Shown one piece after another: positions 22,625 through 32,767 of a DNA stretch of 64,000 nucleotides. Within the stretch, counting starts at the first letter, position 1; each line of letters opens with the position of its first letter. The stretch comes from Scenedesmus sp. ARA3 (Eukaryota; Chlorophyta; Chlorophyceae; Sphaeropleales; Scenedesmaceae). Below the pieces are notes generated by a model, which was not told where the DNA came from, did not search any database, and saw only the letters and a list, made by a program, of their open reading frames with translations. The DNA is taken from positions 49,598 to 113,597 of the forward strand of contig RWJK01001686.1 in assembly GCA_004335835.1 (NCBI GenBank), in the 5' to 3' direction. Made by a program: the position numbers and the translations under genes.

Positions 22625-23910
22625 GTACATGGTAGCCGACATCGCTGTATTTTAACACCGTGACATCAGCTCAAATCCTCGAACGGGCCTGCCTGCTTCT
22701 GATGTGTTGTACTTGTAGCTTGCAAGCATGCATACTTGTTGAGGGGCCAGTATGGCTTCTATCCAAGGTTTGTGTACAGTTTTGCCGTTGTGACCTCAGT
22801 TTTGCGTCAACAACCTAGCAGGGTAACGCTGTTGCAGCTCAGGTGACATGTGTTACAGCATGCTGCACGATGTGACACAGCACAGGGCAATCTGCATGCG
22901 CAGCGAGCAAAGCGGGTGCACAGGCTCTCTTGCTTATGCCTCTGCTGTATGCTTCACAAGCAGATCTGCTTCTAGAAGCCTTCAAAATGCCGATTTCGCC
23001 GCCCCCTCAGGGTATGCGGCACACTCAGCAACAGCACATCACCATTTGATAAGATGACCGCATGATGGGACACACAAGGCAAGGCAAATTGAGATGCACC
23101 AGCACACAATCTCTCACTTGCAGGTTATGACGGCCCCGTCTATATTTCACTCGTTTTCCACACAAAAAAATGCACTGCAGAAAGCAGTTGCAGGACCTGC
23201 ACACCACCGTCGCTGTGGACAGCAGTACAATAGCCTTGCTGAGAGAATACGAAACAAATAAGAGTGTCATGAAACTAGGCTGCAGCTGCTGCTACAGCAG
23301 CACATGATCATCTCATCTGCTCGTCACAAAATGCACTTCCGAATGATTGTATGATAGTCGTGGCTGCCGCCTGTTCAAGCAGCCCCATATGACACAACAG
23401 CAATGATGGATTGTTGGCTGCAACATCCAGCTCCACTGATATTCGTTCCAAACGTGCTCAACCGTTTCAAATCATATCAACACGTGTCATGTATCATAGA
23501 GTTTGGAACATGCACAGGAGGCAAGTTTTCAAGGATGCATGCCAAGACAGCGTCACACAGCTGCAATCTCACTGTCAACAACTCAATTGACTGCACTGAC
23601 TGAATTGACTGCTACTGTGGCTGTTGCTGGATGCAGTCAATGCAGCTTCAGCAGCAACAATGATGCCATCTCTACGCCATCAACCGACATCTACATGGGA
23701 AACAATATAGCACCGCGTCCACTGTACAGTTCTCTTCCTACAAGCCACATTTGCTCGAGCCAACGCAGATCAAACCACAAACAAAAGAGCGTAACTGACT
23801 GCAACAGCAATCTCAACGGAGCAACATAGTCTCACACCAGATCTGCACCTGCTGCTAAAGCTGTATGATTGCTGTGTACCGGACGCCTGCACTGACAACC
23901 AAAGCACCAA
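22153..23910. other. Intergenic region between HTH ORF and SBP gene
   Basis: No gene recognised in either strand. It contains a 30-copy CAG tract and otherwise unremarkable sequence. Both neighbours end here, so it should hold two 3' UTRs. Confidence 0.5.
22534..22623 (+). repeat. (CAG)30 microsatellite
   Basis: Thirty uninterrupted CAG triplets lie 380 bases after the HTH ORF. All frames stay open across it, giving spurious poly-Ser, poly-Gln or poly-Ala readings. Confidence 0.95.
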
Positions 23911-24565
23911 TCAGTCCCATCCCACCTTCCAATCTACTGTCTCACACACAGGTTGCACACAGCACGCTGCTGCAGCCGCCTGCACACCCTGCTTGCACTG
24001 GCTTTCAGCACCAACTGCTGCTGGCATGCCTTGACCAACTGCCGAATCCGCTACTGCTGTTGCTGCTGCTGTTGCTGCTGCTTCCTTGTGTGCGCGCTTG
24101 CTTGAGCCGCTGCTGCTGCTGTCGTTGCTGTCAGAGCTGCGCTGCTGTTGGCTGACTGACTGGCTGTGGGCCGCAGTTCCATCGCTGCAGCCTGCAGGCG
24201 CTGCTGCTGCTGCTGCTGCTGCTGGTAGTGCAGCTGCTGCTGCCCCGTGTGTCCATACCGGCGTCAACTGCAGCAGCTGCTGATGCTGCTGTGCTGGATC
24301 CTGTTGTGGCTGCTGCTGCTGCTGCTGCACTTGCTGCTGCTGCTGCTGCTGATTCCCTAGTGCAGCCGCACTGACAGAATCAATCAGCGCCGACCGCATC
24401 TGCTGTGTGAAGCCCTCCAGTGAGTCATTGCTGTGCAGCATGCTGATCAGGGAGCTGCCTGCACCTCCCTGCACAGTGGCCAGCACAGCAGCACACACGT
24501 CTGCAAGCAGCTTGTTGCTGACCACACCAGCGGTCAAGCCACCCGCAGCCTGCAGCTGTGCGCCT

Positions 24566-24622
<57 letters not shown>

Positions 24623-25038
24623 CCCTCTGTCTGTATCCCAACGCCCGGCTGCGCTGCTGCTGCTGCTGCTGCTGGTGCCGCATCCTGCCTGCCATCATTA
24701 CTAGCCTGCGACACCTGCTGCTGCTGCTGCTGCTGCCCTTGCTGCTGCATGTCTGTTATGACGGCTTGCAGGATGTGGTCAAATGACTCCCGCATAGCGT
24801 GGCTGGGAATGCGCTCCAACTTAGTCATAAAAGAGTCAAAGTCCATGCTGCTGGGAGCATCCCCAGCTGCTTGGCCCTGCACTGCTGCTGCTGCAGCAGC
24901 CGCAGCAGCTGCTACTGCTGAAGCAGCAGGGCTTGCGGCAGTGGCCACATTCAGGGTACCTGCGCGGCCATGGGCGCTGTAGCTGCTGCTGCTGCCAGGC
25001 CCATGGTCGCCCATGAACAGAGGAAGCACTGGCACCAA

Positions 25039-25069
<31 letters not shown>

Positions 25070-25373
25070 TGCTGTGCAGGTGGAGCAAGCTGCTGTTGCT
25101 GCTGCACTGAGGTTGGCTGCTGCTGCTGCTGCTGCTGCTGATCCACCACAGCATCACCTCCTCGTACTTCTGCTGCAGCAGCTGGCATCTGTCTGTGCAG
25201 CAGTTCAAGCATTGCTGGCATCAGCTGCTGCTGTTCCGGCACTGCGTTGGTAACGCCAGGCATAGCCGCTGCTGACTTTGCACTCAACGCTGCACTTGCA
25301 GCTGCAATTGCCGCTGCTCCCGCAGCAACAGGGTCAGCAGAGTAGCAGCTACCTGACGGGGCAGCAGTGGCCA

Positions 25374-25405
<32 letters not shown>

Positions 25406-25567
25406 GTTGCAGCCCACAGTTGTGCCTGTAATGCCTGCAGAGCAGGTGCTTGCTGCTGCGCCACCTGCTGCTGCTGCTGCTGCAGAAGGATATCCTGCAG
25501 CTGCTGAGGCAGCTGGTGCTGCTGCTGCACCTGCTGCAGCTGCTGCAGCATGTCCTGCAGCTGCTGG

Positions 25568-25599
<32 letters not shown>

Positions 25600-27317
25600 A
25601 ACCAGCAAGCCCTGCAACTGCTGGGGCTGCTGCTGCTGCTGCTGCTGAACCAGCAACCCCTGCAACTGCTGCATCCAGGACTGCACCTGGCCCAACTGCT
25701 GCTGCTGCTGCTGCTGCTCCTGTTGCAGCTGCTGCATATACTGCCAGTCCTGCGGCTGCTGGTACTGCACCTGCTGCTGCAGCTGTGGCTGCTGCATCCC
25801 TGCACTAAGTCCCGGAGCAGTGCTGCTGCTGATGCTGCCCAGGCTAGCAAGAGGTGGCGAGGCAACCTGGCAGACGCTGCTGCTGCTGCCGCTGCCAGCG
25901 CATCGCGGCTTCTTGGCTTGGTTGACGCCTGTTGCTTTGCGCCGCTCCAGCTGCACCCTGCAGCTGCGCTTACTGCCATCAAAGGCATCTAGCCTCTCCA
26001 GCTTGCCTGCAGGCATTTAGATGTGCAGGAAACAAGATACATCAGTGTAGATTGGTTGAGAGGTTGAATCGCAGCCAGCTTGCCATGTCAGCACTATGGC
26101 AGCGGCAGATTTCAACAGGGTTTCAAAAAAGAAGCTGCTGCCGCGGCAGGCAAGGCGGAGTGTTGACAGGTGAGGACGCAGCAGCGCTGCCAGCGAGGTC
26201 TGAATGCAATGCAGTTGGCAGATGATGTGGTATGCTGCAGAATCTATCTTATCACCAACTGCTGCTGGCGGAGCTGCTGTGTCAAGACACTGGATACTAC
26301 CAGATAGCCATGTGCTCACCGCACTGCTGGCAGAAGCGCCAGAGGTCTGGCCCATGCCGCTTGCGCAGCAGCGATATGGCCTGCAGGAAAAGCAGCAGCG
26401 CACACATTGCTGTACATGGCATGCATCCATCTTGCAGGAACAGGCTAAAGCAAGCCGCATACATCTTGCAGGAACAGGCTAAAGCAAGCCGTATGCGAGT
26501 GTGCTGAGGTCCGGGGTGTGTCTGGCAGCTCACATGCTAGCAGGCATGCCTGATCTTTATTTCAGCTTGCATCTTGAGGCACTGCATGACCCACAGCAGC
26601 TGCTGGCCCACGCAGACAGCTGATCTGCAAGCATAGGGACTGTAGCCGTGAAAAGCAGCAGCTTTATCAGAGTGTATCTGAGAGCACAACGGCTGTAGCG
26701 GTGTGGACAGCAGCTGCCTCACCTTTAGATGCTCCCTGCACAGGCGGCGCTTCATGCAGTACTTGCCATCAATGCGCAAGTCAGCCGAACATCCCACCGC
26801 CTGTACCATTGCGAATGAAAGATACACAGGAACAAAGTATGAGCAGGGGTAGGCGTGAGGAGGGGAATGGGCAGTGGAGGGAGCTGCAGTAGGTCTGGTT
26901 CATAACTAGGCAGCCTGCGCAGAAAGTGCAATGCATCCTGTTGCCAGCATGCAGCTGTTGCTGGGCAGTGCAGTGAAATGGGTTTCTGGTTACTGAAACT
27001 ACGAGCTACGCTGCTGGCAGCGCAGCTATAGCCTGCCCTGCCTGTACAGACCAACACCCACTGGGGGCACTGCAGGTGCCCCAGCAGCACGTGCTGCTAG
27101 CTGCTTGCTGATGTTTGCGCTGCATGGACGAAACCGCACCTGGCACTGCATGGTTTTGCGTGGCTCGTCCTCCTGTGCTCCAGCATCGTCCCCTGCAACG
27201 GAATCGGCAAAAGATCAGCTGGCTTTGGGCTGGCGCGGCTGGAGGGCTGCCCTGAGCCTGCTTGCGCGCTGCTGCAGTATGTGTACCTTGTGAGTTTGAA
27301 GGAGACGCCGAAGCCAT
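23911..27317 (-). CDS. SBP-box (SQUAMOSA promoter-binding-like) transcription factor
   Basis: A plant/green-algal nuclear transcription factor binding GTAC-core DNA. Exons: 27317-27287, 27192-27140, 26800-26723, 26380-26320, 26006-23911; 772 aa, all phases agree. The SBP domain spans about residues 27-95 across four exons. Zinc site 1 is intact (C-X4-C-X16-C-X2-H: CQAVGC, RRLCREH). Zinc site 2 reads RFCQQCGKLERLDAFDG then KRSC: the usual histidine (CQQCSRFH in plants) is replaced by glutamate. The nuclear-localisation lysines/arginines KRSC and RRK follow. The remaining 670 residues in one giant exon are Gln- and Ala-rich, as in activation domains, with a short conserved-looking patch around MDFDSFMTKLERIP. 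No ankyrin repeats are present. No exon copies were noticed in this gene. Confidence 0.9.
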
Positions 27318-28327
27318 TGTTGGCTGCTACCACCGGCAGCTGCTGCCACTGAAGTGCTTTGCGGGTCCGTACTTGGAAGACGGACTTGCCCTGTGCTGCT
27401 GCTGTCAGTTGTCTACATCAACAAAACGAAAGCACTTGTCACCTATTACACGGAACCAATGCTGCACAGCAGTGTTCTGTTGTTCGGCGAGTGCTGCTGT
27501 AGATGGACGCCGCGACTGTGCACTCTGAGGAAACCAAAGCATAACATAAGTGCATTGTGATGTCATGAAGTTGCAGCTGCTTACGTCTGTGTACAGTGGG
27601 GAAGGGCAAGGCAAGGGAGGCCACCAGGTGGAGCAGAACAGGTCACAAGGGTTCACTGCTACAGAGCACTGCTACAGCCTGTACATATCTCTTCCTCTCC
27701 TATGCCGTACTAGAACGATTTCGGCCCTCCAATCATTGAAAATGATTTCAACATGTTTTTACTATGGCTGGTTATTCGTGCTCAAGATTGTTTGTGCCAC
27801 TGCAGTGAGCAGCACCCAGCGCAGAACTTCAGCTGAGCATCACGCTGGCCGTGATGCTAGCCGCTAGCCTGGCAGCCAGACTCTTGAGAGAAGCACCCGC
27901 ACAGATGGCGGCCCAGGTATGTACAGAGCTACAACCATAAACGGTGAATTCACTGCCCAAATGTTAGCAATTACATCAACCTCATCACTGTTTCACTTCC
28001 TACCAGGCTGCGCTGCACCCAAGCCCCAACAGGTGTGCATGTCGGAGTCATGCACTGCATGTCTGACAGACAATGCAGCAGGCTTGCTGCCTGCTTATCA
28101 TCAGTCACAACCTCAACCCGCAACGTTCACATAACTGGCACATGCAATTCGTTTCCCCCGCACATCCCAACACAGCTTGATACTCCAATCCCATCAACTG
28201 CAACTGTCTCTTTAATCCTGCAGCTCCACACTGCAGCAACACCAACATACAACCGCCATGCTAATGGCATCAATACATGCACATAACAACTGACAACTAA
28301 CAGCAAACAAAGTAACATGACAACGAT
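27318..28327. other. SBP promoter and SDR 3' flank
   Basis: No gene recognised. Both flanking genes are on the minus strand, so this holds the SDR 3' UTR and the SBP promoter. Confidence 0.45.
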
Positions 28328-28462
28328 CTACACGCCATACTCCTCTGCATGGTGTGGGTGCAACGTCGACAGGCCGCCATCCACTGCCAGCACCTGCCCA
28401 GTGATGAAGTCGTTCTCAGGGGCCAGGAAGAAGGCAAGTGCAGACGCAATCTGTGGCAGGCA

Positions 28463-28499
<37 letters not shown>

Positions 28500-28701
28500 A
28501 TACAGTCATGTTTGTTCGGGATCTGCGGCGGTTGTTTTTGATGGTAGAAGTCGTTCTCAGGAGCCAGGAAGAAGGCAAGCACGGACGCAATCTGTGGCAG
28601 GCAGTTTGTTCGGGATCTGCGGCGGTTGTTTTTGATGGTAGAAGTCGTTCTCAGGAGCCAGGAAGAAGGCAAGCACGGACGCAATCTGTGGCAGGCAGGC
28701 A

Positions 28702-28749
<48 letters not shown>

Positions 28750-31700
28750 GAGATTGTGATGTGTGTCGGGCCTGTGGCTGTTGTGCCAGTGATAGAAGTC
28801 ATTCTCAGGGGCCAGGAAGAAGGCCAGCGCAGACGCAATCTGCGGCAGGCAGGCAGCAGCATTTATACAGTCATGTTTCCAGCTTCAAACTTGTAGCAAT
28901 GAGCCTGAGGCAGTTTTGCCATGAGCGCAGCCACATCGCTTAAATCTGCAATGGCCATCATGAAATGTTTTCATGAGAAGGGCGTTTAGCAAAGGTGCTG
29001 CCCTGCCCCACCTGATCAGGTTCTGCCAGCTCCTTGAGCGGGTGCATCTGCTCCGATGCATCTGACACAGCCTCGTTCTCAGTGAACTTCCTGCAGCGGC
29101 AGCAGCAGCAGCAGCAGCAGCAGCGGCAGCAGCAGCAGCAGCAGCAGCCGCAGCAGCGCTCAGCAGGTGGAGACTACAATCACAGAAGCATCAAGTGTGT
29201 GGCAGCCTCCAAGCCTGTCGGTCTCAGTATGGCCAGCTGGAGCTGCCTGCTTTGTACATGCAGGATGTGCAGGTGTTCGGCAAGACAAAGTGAGAAGCAG
29301 GCGCTCACTTGGTCTGTGGTGTGCGTGTCAGTCCAGGAGCAACGCAGTTGACGCGGATGTTGTGGGCAGCATAGGTGGCAGCCGCACTGCGCGCTAGGCC
29401 TGGTGACAGCAGCAGCAGCAGCATGTGATCTTTCAAAAACTGCTCAAAAGCCAATGCCCCCGTTGTCTCACAAGCAAGCCTCAGGCTACCAGAGCTACAG
29501 CTCCCCGTCACTGTGACTGCATAGCGCAAGAGCGACTGCCTGCAGCTGCATCAGAAGCACACCCTCACAAACATAAGAGCACTCCCATGGCCTGGCCAGC
29601 AACCATAACCTCACAACACTGCCTGCAACAGTCGCTGTTACAGCATGGTGCTGGCGTGTTTACAAAGCACCCTCACCTTCCACTGCCGCCTTTGCTGCAG
29701 ACATGCTCTCATAATTTGGGATGCCGTGGCTCGCCACAGCAGCAGACACCAGCACAATGCTGCCACCAGCACCCTTGCCTTTGGCAGGGCTTGCATGGGA
29801 CGTGGTCTTGCCGGTGCTGCTGCTGCTGCCACCGCTCTGTGCTTCGCCTGCCACCATGGCTTTGATGGAGGACTTGACAATGTTGAAGCTGGTGAACAGG
29901 TTCACCTGGAAAGCGTGACAGTAGCAGTAATTCCTTGTCTACAACAGGGTCCCGGGTACAAACGGCTCTTGTAATTTAACAACTGAACTCAAAAGCAACG
30001 CCATGCAGCACAGCACTGGTTTGACATCGGCGTACTCAAGAACTCTGCAGCAGGTGCAGGACTACTGCCATTACAGGCTGCACCGCACAACCACAGTGCG
30101 GGCCGGACCTGCAGGTCATCCTGCTGCAGCTGCTGCACCTCAGTGGCCAGCGAACACAGCCTTACGACAATCACAGCAAATGCACATGTACAGCAAACAC
30201 AGCAGTCACAGCAGTTGAAGCAGCAAAAGCAACCACGCACCTGCAGGTATTGCTGCAGCTGCTGCACCTCAGTGGCCAGCGCAGACGCAGCCTTACAACA
30301 GTCACAGCAGTCTCAACAGTCGCAGCAGCAATCAGAGAGGATAGTAGCAGCAGCAACGCAAAAAAAAAACCTGTTGTGGCTCATACCATCTTAGATGGTG
30401 CCAGGACCCACACACCATCTTAGATGGTGCCAGGACCCACACGTAACTATCCTCTCTCAAAGTTTGAACTTAACAGCCTAGCCTGGGGTCTTTGACAAAC
30501 ACAGAAGTCGCAACAACCACGCACCTGCAGGTCCTGCTGCAGCTGCTGCACCTCAGTGGCCAGCGTAGACGCAGCATCCACGTTGCCGATGCAGTTCACG
30601 ACGCCGTCCAGCCTGCCATGGCGCGACAGCGCGGCACGCACCACCTTGTCAACCTGCAGCCAGCAAAGGGCAGCACAGCAGCAGAAACACTCTCACAAGG
30701 ACATCCTCAAAACAGGACCAGCAACTGCTGGCGTCTTTGGGCAGAGGTAGGCTGACTGCAAGCAGGCATACATACACATAACGTCACATGGTCCAGATCA
30801 GGTTGTGGCTGAGCACTTCCTTTCTTTTCTTTATTCACCTGCTCAGGGTCTGTTGCATCTGCTGCCTCCACCTCCACCTTGCAGGAGGCGCCCCCAGCAA
30901 GGCTGCCCTGCAGCTGCTGCAGCTTGTCGCTGTGGTGGCTGGTCAGCACCAGCGCAGAAGGCGCGGCAGAGCCTGAAGCATGGCAGCAAAACCACAACCA
31001 ACTAACAAACACATCAGATGGTAACGAGCAGCGTTGGGTGGTTGGTGGCTGGGCAGCACCAGCACAGAGGGTGCGACCAAGCCTCCAGCATGGTAGCACA
31101 AGCACGCATTGTTAAGAGGAGCTGCGATTGTGATGCGATGACAGCAGCAGCGCAGACGGTGCGGCAGCGCCTGTAGCAAGGCAGCACACACATGCATTGG
31201 TCAGAGGGGTTCTGTTTTGCATGCAATACGGGAGCGCCATCAGCCATGGACGTGCCACTCTCAGCTCACAAATCCTCCCCTTTGATTTTGAAACGCTGGA
31301 ATCAGCTGAAGTTGCTGCTGCACCTGAAAACTGTAACGCATTGTGACAGCTGCCTGGTGAAGGCAATGTGGCAAAGTTGGGCTACATTTAAACCCTGCCA
31401 GACGTCACAGGCTCACAACCTTTGCGAACATGAAACCAAACCGAACATGAAACCACATATTTGCGGTGAAATCCGAGGGGCGACATTCTTGGGACCCCAG
31501 TCATATGCCAGGGCTGCCAGTTAAGCACTACTGGCATATGAGTGGAGATCAAAGAACGTTGTGCTGCCATTTTTGAATATGCCAGCGCTGCCAGTGGCAG
31601 ACCAACTGGTTGTGAAAGCCACGACGCAGCAAATCCAATGCCGCAGTGTAATTCGTCAACACAGCTACATGATGCAAGCTGATACAGCTGGGTCGCCCCT

Positions 31701-31788
31701 CTCCGTACCAGACTGTGGCTGGCTGGCCAGGCGGCACGCCAATGCAGACCCAATGCCGCCGGTGGCACCAAACACCAAGTACACTGCC

Positions 31789-31829
<41 letters not shown>

Positions 31830-32396
31830 GGCGGCGGCGGCAACAGCAACGACAGTACAGTTCAGAAGTCCTGTGTGTTAGAAGAGGTCGAGCCCATGTT
31901 CTGTACAGATAGGTGAGTGCGGGCCTGGTAAGGGATGAAGGCAGCAGCGGTCCGCACAAGCCGCCTGCTGCTGAGAGCACCAATTGAAACCTACACACTT
32001 GTGAGATAACCTGACAAGAAAATGCACAGTATGTTCTACTGGAAAGTGGCTGCTCAGCAGTGCTGTGACCACTGTCATTGTCTGGGCACTGCTCAGCAGT
32101 GAGACAAGTCGCCTCTCCGCTGCAGCGCTGCAGTGCATGCACTCAACAACGTGCATTCGCCACAAGCACAGCTCACCAGGCCCCTCGCTGCCTGCAGCAC
32201 TGCCGGAAGACGAGAACAACCTGTGCTGCTGCTGCAGCTTCAGAATGCTCTGCGCTGCACCCCTGCTGGCAGTGCTGGCAGCTGCTGCTGGCAGGGACTG
32301 GGGGAGCAGGCTGCCAGCTGCAGCATTGCACAGCAAGCTCAGTCTTGCTGTACTGCCGGACAGAATTGAAAGGGTAGCAGACGAAGCAGCCTTCAT
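28328..32396 (-). CDS. Short-chain dehydrogenase/reductase-like protein, atypical active site
   Basis: NAD(P)-binding Rossmann protein, probably organellar. Exons: 32396-32177, 31783-31709, 30972-30839, 30653-30525, 29905-29677, 29399-29309, 29090-29012, 28450-28328; 1080 bases, 359 aa, all phases agree. Residues 1-70 are Ser/Ala/Leu/Arg-rich without acids, like a transit peptide. The cofactor loop is VFGATGGIGSALA. Then come ADATD, the GVVNCIGN strand, IVLVSAAVASHG with the catalytic-type serine, and PNYESMSAAKAAVEG where lysine is kept but the catalytic tyrosine position holds methionine. IRVNCVAPG and the C-terminal DFITGQVLAVDGG complete the fold. Bacterial relatives with PNHEAIAAAK-type motifs exist in memory, so this may be a distinct subfamily rather than a dead enzyme. 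Substrate unknown. Confidence 0.88.
28511..28856 (-). repeat. Three copies of SDR last-exon 5' end with acceptors
   Basis: Copies lie at about 28547-28603, 28641-28700 and 28795-28856, equivalent to 28404-28463. The first two belong to a perfect 94-bp tandem repeat (28511-28604 and 28605-28698). All are upstream of the intact exon on the gene strand. Confidence 0.93.
28706..28748 (+). repeat. (CAG)n tract in SDR intron 7
   Basis: About 14 triplets, reading CTG on the sense (minus) strand, next to an acceptor copy. Confidence 0.9.
30107..30291 (-). repeat. Two copies of SDR exon 4 3' end with donors
   Basis: Copies at 30107-30152 and 30233-30291 match 30521-30575 (encoding LATEVQQLQQ and the CTGCAG|GT donor region). 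They are downstream of the intact exon on the minus strand. Confidence 0.85.
30385..30442. repeat. 2 x 29-bp perfect tandem repeat with internal dyad
   Basis: Units start at 30385 and 30414. Each begins with ACCATCTTAGATGGT, a 7-bp inverted repeat around one base. It lies in SDR intron 4. Confidence 0.9.
31040..31190 (-). repeat. Two copies of SDR exon 3 5' end with acceptors
   Basis: Copies at about 31040-31092 and 31140-31190 resemble 30930-30985 (the encoded SAAPSALVLTSHH stretch). They lie upstream of the intact exon on the minus strand. Confidence 0.8.
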
Positions 32397-32767
32397 GATG
32401 GTTCGATAAGCAGAGTGCACTGAGCAGGAAAGCAGAAGGTCAATGCCACCTGGACCACACAGTACAATGTACTTGCAAATGCAACCGCAGCTGCTGCTGT
32501 GTCGACCCGAACTCGTGTATGCACTTCGACTTACTATCCAGGATCGAACTTGATGAATTGTACAAGCAGCAGGTTCCGCTGCAAACGCTTGTGGACGCAC
32601 GATGGTTCGCACTGGGAATGTCACGATGACACATCGAACGCCTCGGCAGGCACATGATCACAGCAACATGGCGCAACAGCACTGCTGTTCAGACCGAAGT
32701 CTTCACCTTTTGTCAGCAAAGTTCTACTCGTTCTCGTGCTCTCGTACCGTGCAGCAAACCTAGGACG
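32397..32767. promoter_or_regulatory. Bidirectional promoter region between SDR and the 32768 gene
   Basis: Only 371 bases separate the divergent start codons. No named element was identified; the assignment rests on gene arrangement. Confidence 0.5.

Noticed and set aside
25278..25992. Long open frames on the plus strand opposite the SBP gene
   Set aside because: They are poly-Leu and poly-Ala readings of the antisense of CAG-rich coding sequence; the minus frame contains the SBP domain and continuous splicing.
26465..26485. Repeated CTTGCAGGAACAGGCTAAAG units near 26434 and 26462 as an SBP exon copy
   Set aside because: This is a short tandem duplication upstream of the exon 3 acceptor in intron 3, but it does not include sequence of the neighbouring exon, so I did not count it.
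32520..32560. A second tRNA suggested by GGATCGAAC-like sequence
   Set aside because: The flanks do not form a T stem, anticodon arm or acceptor stem.
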